The position numbers were made by a program, and so were the translations under genes. Under the pieces are notes generated by a model, which was not told the DNA's origin, did no database searches, and worked only from the letters and a program-made list of their open reading frames with translations. This document shows, piece by piece, positions 1 to 7,964 of a stretch of DNA of 36,839 nucleotides. The stretch is from Actinomycetota bacterium (GTDB taxonomy: Bacteria; Actinomycetota; CADDZG01; JAHWKV01): positions 1-36,839 of the forward strand of contig JAHWKU010000019.1 in the NCBI GenBank assembly GCA_019347715.1. The letters are read 5' to 3'. Every line of letters starts with the position of its first letter. Positions within the stretch are counted from its first letter, which is position 1.

Positions 1-1
1 C

Positions 2-904
2 GACGAGGAGCTCGGGGGGGCCGACGTGCATGCACGTGTCTCGGGTGTCGTCGATCACTACGCGCTGGACGATACGCATGCTCTGAAGATCGCGCGCGAC
101 ATCGTCTCCAACTTGAACCGTCGCAAGGAACTGCCCCCCGATTTGAAAGAACCAGAACCTCCGAAATACGACCCACGAGAGATCTATTCGCTGGTCCCCC
201 CCGATCTCAAGACTCCATACGACGTTCGTGAGGTCATCGCGCGGATCGTCGACGGCAGCCGCTTCCATGAGTTCAAAGCCCTCTACGGAGACACGCTCGT
301 TTGTGGCTTCGCCCGGATAAACGGGTTCTTGACGGGGATCATCGCCAACAACGGAATCTTGTTCAGTGAGTCGGCGTTGAAGGGCGCGCACTTCATCGAG
401 CTATGCGATCAGCGTCGGATCCCACTGGTCTTCCTGCAGAACATCACCGGCTTCATGGTGGGCCGTGAATATGAAGCCGGGGGCATTGCCAAGGACGGGG
501 CCAAGCTCGTAACCGCGGTGTCGTGCGCTTCGGTCCCCAAGTTCACGGTGATCGTCGGCGGTTCGTTCGGAGCGGGCAACTACGGGATGGCAGGACGGGC
601 CTATTCCCCGCGTCTTCTATGGATGTGGCCGAACGCGCGTATCAGTGTGATGGGGGGCGAGCAGGCGGCGAGCGTCCTCGCAACGGTGAAGGGTGACTTC
701 CCGAGCAAACAGGAAGAGGACGAATTCAAACGGCCGATCGTCGACCGCTACGAACGCGAGGGCCATCCCTACTACTCGACGGCCCGCCTCTGGGACGACG
801 GCATCATCGACCCTCTGGAGACCCGCGACGTTCTGGCTCTCGCGATCTCCGCCTCATACAACGCGCCGATCCCACCCCCGCGCTACGGCGTCTTCCGCAT
901 GTAG
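2..904 (+). CDS. mccB: Methylcrotonyl-CoA carboxylase carboxyltransferase (beta) subunit, 5'-truncated by the window edge
   Basis: Carboxyltransferase beta subunit of 3-methylcrotonyl-CoA carboxylase. It transfers CO2 from biotin on the alpha subunit to 3-methylcrotonyl-CoA in cytosolic leucine breakdown. The frame is open to the left edge, so about 300 C-terminal residues of a protein usually near 530 aa are present. Family-typical stretches can be read: EELGGADVH at the edge, [71 protein letters not shown] and [20 protein letters not shown], ending in the characteristic YGVFRM. The FMVGREYE and [12 protein letters not shown] segments separate MccB from PccB/AccD5. The partner alpha gene starts at 2080 on the same strand but is separated by the inserted minus-strand gene at 981-1898. 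Identity is near certain; only the N-terminus is missing. Confidence 0.96.
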   Translation, partial: DEELGGADVHARVSGVVDHYALDDTHALKIARDIVSNLNRRKELPPDLKEPEPPKYDPREIYSLVPPDLKTPYDVREVIARIVDGSRFHEFKALYGDTLVCGFARINGFLTGIIANNGILFSESALKGAHFIELCDQRRIPLVFLQNITGFMVGREYEAGGIAKDGAKLVTAVSCASVPKFTVIVGGSFGAGNYGMAGRAYSPRLLWMWPNARISVMGGEQAASVLATVKGDFPSKQEEDEFKRPIVDRYEREGHPYYSTARLWDDGIIDPLETRDVLALAISASYNAPIPPPRYGVFRM

Positions 905-918
905 CGCCCTGAAGGGCG
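905..918 (+). terminator. Short hairpin just after mccB
   Basis: CGCCC-TGAA-GGGCG forms a 5-bp GC stem with a tetraloop directly after the mccB stop codon. No strong T-run follows (only a short ...GTTCTTT), so it is at best a weak terminator. It may simply mark the end of the ancestral mccB transcript before the inserted cassette. Confidence 0.3.
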
Positions 919-930
919 GCACTCCCGTTC

Positions 931-970
931 TTTCCGCGAACTCAGCCATATATGGCGTGTTTCGTGGAAA
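931..970. repeat. 40-bp imperfect palindrome, copy 1 (downstream of the DUF559 gene)
   Basis: The two 20-nt arms match at 15 of 20 positions around a perfect 12-bp core, GCCATATATGGC (945-956). The outer ends are TTTCC/GGAAA. A second copy in the same orientation lies at 1970-2009, on the other side of the DUF559 gene. The copies share about 34 of 40 positions and both are followed by a short similar tail containing TTGAAGCGCA. The copy ends 10 nt from the stop codon of the DUF559 gene. It could be a transcription terminator, a recognition site for the neighbouring nuclease, or the end of a mobile cassette. Confidence 0.8.
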
Positions 971-980
971 GTTGGAAGAA

Positions 981-1898
981 CTACGACGCGGTTCGGCTTT
1001 GAAGCGCAGCGCGGATGGAGTCGGCAACTTCCCGTCGGTGCTTCGTGACCTTCTCCCACGTGTATCGCAAAACTAGCCACCCCTCGATCAGCAAAAGGTT
1101 CTGCCTCTCCAGGTCTCGCTCGCGATCCCTCCGTGAGAGATGGAATTGATGACCATCGCCCTCGATCGCGATCTTCCGGTCGGGATAAGCGAAGTCGATG
1201 ACCAGCCGCCGCTCTCCCAACATAACTTCGAATTGGGGCACCGCAGGGGGCAGTCGGTACTCTGCAAAGATGGTGCCCAAGCGTTGCTCGAGCTTGGTCA
1301 TGATCGTTTCTGGCAAGTCGATCCGCTTTGCCAGAACGTTCCTAAAGGTACTCACACCACGGACTCCCCGTCGTCCTTCCCTCATCAGCACATCCACCAT
1401 TTCGGCGATCTTTACTTTTCTGCCGATGAGCGCTTCGTCCATCAACTTTTCAACTAATGAGGCCGGGGTAACTGCCCCGATGGTTAGAAGAGTCCGCGCA
1501 ACCGAGGTGGTTGGAATGCCGCGCACCATGCGCCGGTCGACCGGATCGATCCGTCCGCAATGAAGGGCGATGCCCTCTGGTGGTCTGGCCTTTCGTGGAG
1601 TCGTGATCTCGATCACCTCGGAGCGGATCGGAAGACCAAGGAGGCGGGCGGCGCACCTCTGCGAGGCCACGGCGTCCTCGCCGGCCCAATGGGTGGCCGC
1701 CCGGACTCGCTCTTCCCATCCCAGAGGCGATCCTCCGAAGCGGTAGACCCTTGGGTAGAGCTCCACCAGACGTCCCGTCTCCAGCATCCTGCTAATCGTG
1801 CGATCGGCCACACCGGCCTCGGCGAGCTGCCTCCGGGAAAGGGAACCCCCCTGGGCCTCCGCGGCTCGGGCCACTTGTTCGATCCAGCTCGTGCTCAT
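981..1898 (-). CDS. AbiEi-like winged-helix plus DUF559 (Vsr-like endonuclease) protein
   Basis: 305-aa protein. The N-terminal ~60 residues (GSLSRRQLAEAGVADRTISR...GRLVELYPRVYR) are an AbiEi-antitoxin-type winged helix. The C-terminal third (FEVMLGERRLVIDFAYPDRKIAIEGDGHQFH..RDRERDLERQNLLLIEGW.VLRYTWE) is the DUF559/PD-(D/E)xK fold related to very-short-patch repair nuclease, with the D..IAIEGDG-H core visible. Family members with this architecture are common in Actinomycetota; their function is unsettled. I chose the ATG at 1898 because the frame further upstream (to 1988) runs into the palindrome and looks non-coding, and a TATATA box lies about 5 nt before this ATG. The gene runs against the leucine genes, separates mccB from mccA, and has the same palindrome on both sides, which suggests insertion into an older mccB-mccA operon. 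No toxin partner is adjacent. Confidence 0.85.
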   Translation of the reverse strand: MSTSWIEQVARAAEAQGGSLSRRQLAEAGVADRTISRMLETGRLVELYPRVYRFGGSPLGWEERVRAATHWAGEDAVASQRCAARLLGLPIRSEVIEITTPRKARPPEGIALHCGRIDPVDRRMVRGIPTTSVARTLLTIGAVTPASLVEKLMDEALIGRKVKIAEMVDVLMREGRRGVRGVSTFRNVLAKRIDLPETIMTKLEQRLGTIFAEYRLPPAVPQFEVMLGERRLVIDFAYPDRKIAIEGDGHQFHLSRRDRERDLERQNLLLIEGWLVLRYTWEKVTKHRREVADSIRAALQSRTAS

Positions 1899-1969
1899 GC
1901 TTCTATATAAGCGCGACCCAGTGACAATTCTCGCAGCGGGGGAAGGGCCGGGGCTCTTCGGCACCGACT

Positions 1970-2009
1970 TTTCCGCGAGATCGGCCATATATGGCGTGAT
2001 TCTCGGAAA
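1970..2009. repeat. 40-bp imperfect palindrome, copy 2 (upstream of the DUF559 gene)
   Basis: Same core GCCATATATGGC (1984-1995) and same TTTCC/GGAAA ends as copy 1, in direct orientation and 1039 bp away. It lies between the DUF559 start and the mccA promoter. The sequence just to its right resembles the 3' coding tail of the DUF559 gene next to copy 1 (shared TTGAAGCGCA). Copy 2 may therefore be the remnant tail of a second, deleted family member, or a duplication made on insertion. Confidence 0.8.
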
Positions 2010-2067
2010 GTTCGGAGGAAATCGCGCGCTTGAAGCGCACCGGTGCGATAGCTCGATCCCGCCCCGC

Positions 2068-2073
2068 TAGGCT
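2068..2073 (+). promoter_or_regulatory. Leaderless -10 element (TAGGCT) of mccA
   Basis: TAGGCT lies 6 nt before the GTG start at 2080 and there is no ribosome binding site in between. This fits the actinobacterial TAnnnT leaderless pattern. It would give mccA its own transcript even though the inserted gene separates it from mccB. Confidence 0.55.
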
Positions 2074-2079
2074 TTCCTC

Positions 2080-4020
2080 GTGACTACGGTGCTCGTTGCC
2101 AACAGGGGAGAGATCGCCGTCCGTGTCTTTCGTACCGCGAAGCGGATGGGGATGCGAACGGTTGCCGTCTATTCCGAAGCCGATGCGGACGCTCCCTTTG
2201 CAAGACAGGCCGACGAGGCAATCGCCATTGGACCGGCCCCGGCTTCAGAGTCTTATCTCAACATCACCCGCATTCTCGAAGCGGCGAAGTTGTCGGGAGC
2301 AGAACTAATCCATCCTGGTTATGGATTCCTTGCCGAGAATTCCGAGTTTGCAGAAGCGTGCGGTGAGGCCGGACTCACTTTCGTTGGGCCCCCGCCAGAC
2401 GTCCTTAGAAACCTAGGCGCGAAAGACGAAGCCAAGAGGATTGCCCAGGAGGCAGGCGTTCCGGTCGTTGCCGGATACGCCGGGGAAGACCAGTCCGACG
2501 AAGCCTTTGCCAAGGCTGCCCGGGAGATCGGCTTTCCGATCATGATCAAACCGGCAGAAGGGGGCGGTGGAAAGGGGATGACCGTCGTCTCCGACCGTGC
2601 CGAACTCGATGCAGGTTTGGCCGCTGCAAGAAGGATCGCACTCACCGCTTTTGGAAGCGATCGCCTCATCATCGAACGGTATCTCACGGGTGCCAGGCAT
2701 GTCGAGGTCCAGTTCATCGGAGACAGCCAGGGCAATCTGATCCATCTCGGCGAACGCGACTGTTCGATGCAGCGACGTCACCAAAAGATCGTCGAGGAGT
2801 CTCCATCACCGGGCATAGATGACGTCACGAGATCAGTCCTTTGCGATGCGGCCATAAAGCTTGGTCGCCACGTCGGATACCAAAACGCTGGCACCTGTGA
2901 GTTCGTGGTCGGCGACGATCAGACGGTTTCTTTTCTAGAAGTGAACGCGAGGCTCCAGGTGGAGCATCCCGTGACCGAGATGGTCACCGGATTGGACCTC
3001 GTCGAATTACAGCTCCGAGTTGCGATGGGTGAAGAGTTGCCCATCGCTCAAGAAAACGTCACGTTCAACGGACACGCTTTCGAAGCCAGGGTGTATGCGG
3101 AGGATCCGGACGAGGACTTTCTTCCGCAGATGGGGACCATCTTCCAGGTGACGTGGCCCGATGATGCCAGGGTTGATACCGGCGTCGAGCCGGGGAGCTC
3201 GGTGACGGCTTTCTACGACCCGATGATCGCGAAGGTGGTCACGCACGGTCCCGATCGAAAGACCGCGCTGAGAGGTTTGAAGGAAGCACTCGAATCCACT
3301 TCCGTTCTCGGGATTCGCACCAATCTCGGTTTTCTCTCCGATGTCATCGAATCCGACGCCGTGAGGGATGGGGAAGTGACTACCCAATGGCTCGAGACTT
3401 CGTATGAATCCCAAAAGCTCCGTCCGCAGACAGTGCCGGACGAGGCGCTTGCGCTGGCTTCCGCTTTCGAGATCGAGTTTCGTAGGCAATCGGTGTCCGA
3501 TCCATGGCAGGCGCGTGGCCCTTTCCGGCTGGGGGCTTCCCACCGCGGGTCCCTCCTTCTCAACTACGAAGGAGAAGAGGTCGAGATGGGTGTCGAGCGC
3601 AGAGCAGACGGGGCCTATTTGGCCGGAACGCACGAGGTTACGCTCGACGAGAACCTTGGCCAGATCCAAGGACGCTCTGGGCATGTATGCAGAAGCTCAG
3701 AGGATCTATTCGACCCGGAGGCGAAGGTTTTTGTTCTCTGGGATCGGGTTCACTATGAGATCGGGATCGGATCACTTCAGCGGAGGCCGGATGAAGGCGG
3801 TCCAGCCCACCTCGAGGCTCCGATGCCGGGACAGGTCATCGCAGTTAGAGTCGCAACCGGAGATGCGGTAAAACGCGGGCAGGATCTCGTCGTAGTGGAG
3901 GCGATGAAGATGGAACACACGATCAAGGCGCCGGCGGATGGGATCATCAGATCGGTTTCCTGCGCGGCCGGCGACCAGGTGCAAAGAGGACAGGTCCTTG
4001 TCGACTTCGAACCTACGTAA
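2080..4020 (+). CDS. mccA: Methylcrotonyl-CoA carboxylase alpha subunit (biotin carboxylase plus biotin carrier)
   Basis: 646 aa, normal for MccA/PccA-type alpha chains. It uses ATP and bicarbonate to carboxylate its own biotin for the beta subunit. Domain order: biotin carboxylase N-domain from VLVANRGEIAVRVFRTA; ATP-grasp with KPAEGGGGKGM near residue 160 and FLEVNARLQVEHPVTEMVTGLDLVE near 285; biotin carboxylase C-domain (FEARVYAEDPDEDFLPQMG); a middle BT-like region; and a C-terminal carrier with EAMKMEHTI, the biotinylated lysine being K610. The GTG start gives an N-terminus at exactly the usual position. The neighbours (mccB before, HMG-CoA lyase and hydratase after) point to methylcrotonyl-CoA. 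The acyl-CoA carboxylase beta/epsilon pair at 21400-23258 has no alpha gene in this window, but there is no evidence that this subunit serves it. Confidence 0.94.
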   Translation: MTTVLVANRGEIAVRVFRTAKRMGMRTVAVYSEADADAPFARQADEAIAIGPAPASESYLNITRILEAAKLSGAELIHPGYGFLAENSEFAEACGEAGLTFVGPPPDVLRNLGAKDEAKRIAQEAGVPVVAGYAGEDQSDEAFAKAAREIGFPIMIKPAEGGGGKGMTVVSDRAELDAGLAAARRIALTAFGSDRLIIERYLTGARHVEVQFIGDSQGNLIHLGERDCSMQRRHQKIVEESPSPGIDDVTRSVLCDAAIKLGRHVGYQNAGTCEFVVGDDQTVSFLEVNARLQVEHPVTEMVTGLDLVELQLRVAMGEELPIAQENVTFNGHAFEARVYAEDPDEDFLPQMGTIFQVTWPDDARVDTGVEPGSSVTAFYDPMIAKVVTHGPDRKTALRGLKEALESTSVLGIRTNLGFLSDVIESDAVRDGEVTTQWLETSYESQKLRPQTVPDEALALASAFEIEFRRQSVSDPWQARGPFRLGASHRGSLLLNYEGEEVEMGVERRADGAYLAGTHEVTLDENLGQIQGRSGHVCRSSEDLFDPEAKVFVLWDRVHYEIGIGSLQRRPDEGGPAHLEAPMPGQVIAVRVATGDAVKRGQDLVVVEAMKMEHTIKAPADGIIRSVSCAAGDQVQRGQVLVDFEPT

Positions 4021-4921
4021 ACGCCTTCCGGCAGAGATCACCATCGTCGAGGTTGGGCCCCGCGACGGTCTCCAGAATCAGTCTCAGGAGGTCCCGTCCG
4101 AGCTCAAGATCGAGTTCGTCAACGCCCTCTCGTTGGCTGGATTGAAAGTGATCGAGGTCACTTCGTTTGTCGATCCCAAATGGGTGCCTCAGCTGGCGGA
4201 TGCAGAATTGGTCATGAAGCAGATCGACCGTGCGGATGGGGTGCGCTACCCAGTCCTGGTCCCGAACGAGAAGGGACTGGATCGAGCCATCGAGGCCGGC
4301 GCACAAGAGATTTCTATATTCGCGTCTGCCACCGAGACCTTTTCGCAGAAGAACCTCAATCGCTCTCGAGACGAAGCGATCGAGATGTTTCGACCAGTCG
4401 CCAAACGTGCCAAGGAAGAGTCGTTACGAGTAAGGGGATACCTCTCGATGGTGCTGGGCGACCCATGGGAGGGCGAAGTCGATGTCGTTCATGTTGCCGA
4501 CGCGAGCGAGCGTCTCATGGATCTAGGATGCGACGAGCTGTCTCTCGGCGACACTATCGGAGTGGGAACGGGGGGCAAGGTGCAGGAGCTGATCGGCACG
4601 ATCATCGACCGCGGATTTGCGGCGGAGGTCCTGGCGGTTCATTTCCACGACACCTACGGGCAGGGCCTCGCAAACGTCCTGGCTGCGCTGGAGATGGGAG
4701 TGACGATCGTCGATTCGAGCGCAGGTGGTCTAGGCGGCTGTCCGTTTGCCAAGAGCGCCACCGGCAATCTCGCAACGGAGGATCTCGTGTGGATGTGTGA
4801 CGGGCTTGGAATCGCGACCGGCGTTGACGTTCAAGCGGTGGCATCGGCCAGCACTTCTCTGTGCCGCAAGGCGAACATTCCGGTCCCCGGCAGGGTCGCG
4901 CGGGCGTTGGAAAATGGTTAA
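3998..4921 (+). CDS. mvaB: Hydroxymethylglutaryl-CoA lyase
   Basis: Cleaves HMG-CoA to acetyl-CoA and acetoacetate, the last step of leucine degradation. 307 aa from the chosen start, close to the family norm. Hallmarks: VEVGPRDGLQNQ (R22/D23), HFHDTYGQGLAN (H215/H217, metal ligands) and GGLGGCPFAKSATGN with the signature cysteine C248. The frame is open upstream inside mccA. The TTG at 3998, preceded by AAAGAGGACAGG, is the best start: it places the conserved TIVEVGPRDG at its usual distance and gives a 23-nt overlap with mccA, implying translational coupling. A start further upstream cannot be excluded. The 3' end overlaps the next gene by 8 nt. Confidence 0.93.
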   Translation: MSTSNLRKRLPAEITIVEVGPRDGLQNQSQEVPSELKIEFVNALSLAGLKVIEVTSFVDPKWVPQLADAELVMKQIDRADGVRYPVLVPNEKGLDRAIEAGAQEISIFASATETFSQKNLNRSRDEAIEMFRPVAKRAKEESLRVRGYLSMVLGDPWEGEVDVVHVADASERLMDLGCDELSLGDTIGVGTGGKVQELIGTIIDRGFAAEVLAVHFHDTYGQGLANVLAALEMGVTIVDSSAGGLGGCPFAKSATGNLATEDLVWMCDGLGIATGVDVQAVASASTSLCRKANIPVPGRVARALENG

Positions 4922-5681
4922 GTTCGAGGTCGACGACCGCGGAGTGGCGACGTTGTCGCTCAATCGTCCCGAGGTCCGCAATGCCTTCAACGCCGAGCTG
5001 ATCGCAGGCATTACCGACGCGGTCTCGAGCCTGCCGGATGATGCGCGCGTCCTGGTGCTCAGGGGCGAAGGGAAAGCATTCTGTGCCGGAGCGGATCTCG
5101 AGTGGATGAGAAGTATGGCCAAGTACTCCAGCGAGGACAACATCGCGGATTCCTCCCAGTTGGAGAAGATGCTCTCGGCTATCGATTCGTCGCCGGTGCC
5201 GGTGGTGGGCAGAATCCACGGCGCGGCTATCGCAGGGGCGACCGGGTTGGTCGCCTGCTGCGACTACGCGGTAGCAGAGGAGTCCACGATCTTCGCATTC
5301 ACGGAAACTCGGTTGGGCCTCGCGCCGGCGGTCATCTCTCCGTTTGTGCTGAGAAAGGTCGGATACAGCTTTGCCCGCGCGATGTTTTTGACCGCAGAAC
5401 GCTTCGACGCTAAGAGGGCTTACGAAGTCGGGCTGGTACACCGCGTAGTCGGCGAAAAGGAGCTCGATGACTCGATCGCCGACGTCGTCGAAAGCCTTCT
5501 GCAGGCCGGCCCCCAAGCGCTTCGCGAAGCGCGCTCTCTGATTGACCTTGTTTTGGGAAGAGACCCGAAGGAAGTGGCAGAGCTCACAGTTAGAACCATC
5601 GCGCGAATTAGAGTGAGCGAGGAAGGGCAAGAGGGTGTCGGTGCCTTTCTCGAAAAGAGAACGCCTCGCTGGAGGCAGTAA
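4914..5681 (+). CDS. liuC: Enoyl-CoA hydratase family, probable methylglutaconyl-CoA hydratase
   Basis: 255-aa crotonase-fold enzyme. It probably hydrates 3-methylglutaconyl-CoA to HMG-CoA, the step between the carboxylase and the lyase encoded just upstream. Crotonase signatures are visible: LNRPEVRNAFNAEL, the oxyanion-hole segment FCAGADLEWM, and GRIHGAAIAGATGLVACCDYAVAEESTIFAFTETRLGLAPA. The FCAGADLxWM form and the TETRLGL segment resemble AUH/LiuC proteins. The ATG at 4914 overlaps the lyase stop by 8 nt. Family membership is certain; the substrate is inferred from operon position. Confidence 0.88.
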   Translation: MVKFEVDDRGVATLSLNRPEVRNAFNAELIAGITDAVSSLPDDARVLVLRGEGKAFCAGADLEWMRSMAKYSSEDNIADSSQLEKMLSAIDSSPVPVVGRIHGAAIAGATGLVACCDYAVAEESTIFAFTETRLGLAPAVISPFVLRKVGYSFARAMFLTAERFDAKRAYEVGLVHRVVGEKELDDSIADVVESLLQAGPQALREARSLIDLVLGRDPKEVAELTVRTIARIRVSEEGQEGVGAFLEKRTPRWRQ

Positions 5682-5777
5682 CTGCTACCCCAGTAGGAGG
5701 TCCAGATTCCTACCCGGGGATGATGACTGTCTGGCTGTTCGCCAATAACCTCCTCATCTAGAGCGAGGAGGGCCCGG

Positions 5778-6470
5778 ATGTTCTTAGTGTCAAACCAAGA
5801 CGATGGAAGACTCCGGCTGGCCGATGCCCAGGTCGTCGGTCTGGTTCTGCTCACCGGCGGAGTTCTGTGGCTTCTCGATGTGTCGGGAGTCTTCCGGCTC
5901 TCTTTCGCAAGCCTGCTGTCGATCCTTCTCATCGTCTTGGGTGCGGCGATCATGGTTTCCGGGGCTGGGCCGAGGGCGGGAGCGATAGTGACCGGAGTCG
6001 TTCTGATCTTGGTTCTGACCGGGAGTTCTTTTTTCACCTCTTTGTCGGCCGTCTCATCCGGGCCCGACCGATTCGTCCAAATCGGCCCCCGGCCCCCGGA
6101 GGAAAGACTCGTCGGTGAAGCGGTGTTCTCACCCACCCGGGTCGAACAGTTGAGCCGCGGATACTCCTTCGGTGTCGTGGATGCCACGATGGACCTTTCT
6201 GACATCGACTTTCCTTCCGGAGAGACCCCGCTCGCGATTCAGGTGGGGATCGGGGAATTGACGTTGATAGTCCCAAGGGAAATCGCTCTTACCGGCCGAG
6301 TCCAGGTCGGCGTCGGAGAGATCAAGCTCTTCGCCCGACGAGTAAACGCAGGAATTGGAGTCACGGCGTCGATTGATGAACCCGCAGAAACGGGTGGTTC
6401 CGACTCGGTTTTGGTCCTAGCTATCAAGGCCGGGATTGGGGAGGTGAATGTGGTCCGTGCAACTTTCTGA
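5778..6470 (+). CDS. LiaF-like membrane protein with toastrack domain
   Basis: 230 aa. The N-terminal half has three hydrophobic segments (about residues 19-36, 42-61 and 66-84). The C-terminal half is a soluble beta-rich domain with repeated VGIGELTLIVP, VGVGEIKLFAR and AGIGEVNVV strands, as in the LiaF/DUF2154 'cell wall-active antibiotic response' (toastrack) family. LiaF proteins regulate a LiaS-type kinase in Firmicutes. An AGGAGG box lies before the ATG. The gene overlaps the kinase gene by 23 nt, so the four genes 5778-9163 form one transcription unit. A role as negative regulator of the kinase is inferred from family and order. Confidence 0.82.
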   Translation: MFLVSNQDDGRLRLADAQVVGLVLLTGGVLWLLDVSGVFRLSFASLLSILLIVLGAAIMVSGAGPRAGAIVTGVVLILVLTGSSFFTSLSAVSSGPDRFVQIGPRPPEERLVGEAVFSPTRVEQLSRGYSFGVVDATMDLSDIDFPSGETPLAIQVGIGELTLIVPREIALTGRVQVGVGEIKLFARRVNAGIGVTASIDEPAETGGSDSVLVLAIKAGIGEVNVVRATF

Positions 6471-7302
6471 CAGGTCGCGTCAGTCGCTGATCTTTGGGGG
6501 TCTTTTTGTCATCCTCGGTCTGGGTTTCCTGCTTGCCTCAGAGGGACTTCTCAGTTTTGGCGGCTCCCTCATCTGGCCTGTGATCTTGATATCGATCGGA
6601 TTGAACGAAATTCTGGGACGCTCCGGGCGCAGGCAGCTCGAGAGGGCGCGGTCACGGCAGCTCGCAACGGCAGAAGAACGAGTGAGGATCGCCCGCGAAC
6701 TTCACGACATCGTCGCCCACAGCGTCAGCGTAATGACCGTCCAAATTGCCGCTGCTCGCCGCGTCGCGAGTAAGGATCCGGCTGCGGCAGATCAAGCCCT
6801 TGGGTGGGCGGAACACACGGGCAGGCAGAGCCTCGATGAACTTCGCAGGATCGTGAACGTGCTCAGGTCCCGGAGCGGAGATGAAGACGGTTCGACGGTG
6901 CCCATCGTTCCCTTGCCCGGTCTAGCCGAAATTCCTGCGCTCATAGATGGCATGAGGGCGGCCGGACTGAACGTCACCTTTCGAATGGAGGGAGAGGCGC
7001 AGGACGTTACTCCCACCGTTGGTTTGACGGCTTACCGCGTAATGCAGGAAGCGTTGACCAATGTCTTGAGACATGCCCCCGCTGCAAAGGCCCAAGCTCT
7101 CTTGAGCTACGACGACGACGAGATCGAGGTAAGAGTGATCGACGACGGAGCCGGAGTCCAGGATCGGGGCGAACCTACTAACCTCGGCCACGGCATCTTG
7201 GGAATGCGCGAACGGCTGGCGGCAGTGGGCGGGGAGATCACGGTCGGACCAAACAACGGAGGCTGGATCGTGCACGCGGCGATACCAGTAGAAGGCAAAT
7301 GA
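6448..7302 (+). CDS. Sensor histidine kinase, NarL/LiaS type
   Basis: 284 aa. Two transmembrane helices with a very short external loop (about residues 13-31 and 38-55) are followed by a HisKA_3 dimerisation domain with the phospho-acceptor in RIARELHDIVAHSVSVM (H86). The ATPase domain contains MQEALTNVLRHAP (N-box), VRVIDDGAGV (G1) and GHGILGMRERLAAVGGEITV (G2). There is no large extracellular sensor, which is the intramembrane-sensing kinase pattern; signals likely arrive through the membrane or via the LiaF-like partner. An ATGA overlap couples it to the response regulator at 7299. Confidence 0.9.
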   Translation: MWSVQLSDRSRQSLIFGGLFVILGLGFLLASEGLLSFGGSLIWPVILISIGLNEILGRSGRRQLERARSRQLATAEERVRIARELHDIVAHSVSVMTVQIAAARRVASKDPAAADQALGWAEHTGRQSLDELRRIVNVLRSRSGDEDGSTVPIVPLPGLAEIPALIDGMRAAGLNVTFRMEGEAQDVTPTVGLTAYRVMQEALTNVLRHAPAAKAQALLSYDDDEIEVRVIDDGAGVQDRGEPTNLGHGILGMRERLAAVGGEITVGPNNGGWIVHAAIPVEGK

Positions 7303-7964
7303 TCAAGATTCTCGTCGTCGACGATCAAGCCCTGATCCGAACGGGCTTTCGAATGATCCTCGAGGCCGAAGAGGACTTCACAGTTGTGGGAGAGGCAGCC
7401 GATGGCGAGGAATCTCTTACGTTGGCGGAGCGTCTTTCCCCCGACGTGATCTTGATGGACGTCCGGATGCCCAACATGGATGGAGTCGAGGCTACCAAGC
7501 GCCTCGTGGAGTCTTTCGACTCCAAGGTGCTCATCCTCACCACATTCGCCCTCGACGAGTATGTGTTCTCGGCGGTAAGAGCCGGCGCGTCAGGCTTCAT
7601 GTTGAAGGATGCCCCTCCAGATGATCTGGTCTCGGCCGTCCGGATCGTGGCTCGTGGAGATGGATTGATAGAGCCGAGGATGACGAGGCGGTTGATGGAG
7701 GAATTTGCTCGCCAGCCGACGAAGGACGGTAGGACGCCCGCTTCGGACCTTCTGCCGGACCTGACGCCGAGAGAGATCGACGTTCTCCAGTTAGTGGGGC
7801 AGGGCCATTCGAATTCCGAGATAGCACAGACTCTGTTCATCAGCGAGACGACAGTAAAGACGCATGTAACCCACATTCTGACCAAGCTGGGGATGCGAGA
7901 CAGGGTACAAGCAGTCGTATTTGCATTTGAAAGTGGGCTATTGAGCGCGGGAGGAAACGAATGA
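7299..7964 (+). CDS. LuxR/NarL-family response regulator
   Basis: 221 aa. The receiver domain at 1-120 has acidic pocket D8/D9, phospho-acceptor D54 in DVILMDVRMPNMDG, and the conserved Thr and Lys in LILTTFALD and GFMLKDAP. The C-terminal GerE helix-turn-helix covers about residues 150-212 (LTPREIDVLQLVGQGHSNSEIA...SETTVKTHVTHILTKLG). It is the cognate partner of the kinase upstream, with ATGA overlaps on both sides. Target promoters are unknown; by analogy it may autoregulate this operon. Confidence 0.93.
   Translation: MIKILVVDDQALIRTGFRMILEAEEDFTVVGEAADGEESLTLAERLSPDVILMDVRMPNMDGVEATKRLVESFDSKVLILTTFALDEYVFSAVRAGASGFMLKDAPPDDLVSAVRIVARGDGLIEPRMTRRLMEEFARQPTKDGRTPASDLLPDLTPREIDVLQLVGQGHSNSEIAQTLFISETTVKTHVTHILTKLGMRDRVQAVVFAFESGLLSAGGNE

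Noticed and set aside
981..1898. Type IV toxin-antitoxin system
   Set aside because: The N-terminal domain is AbiEi-like, but no AbiEii-type nucleotidyltransferase toxin lies next to it and the C-terminal domain is a nuclease-like DUF559, so a toxin-antitoxin pair is not supported.
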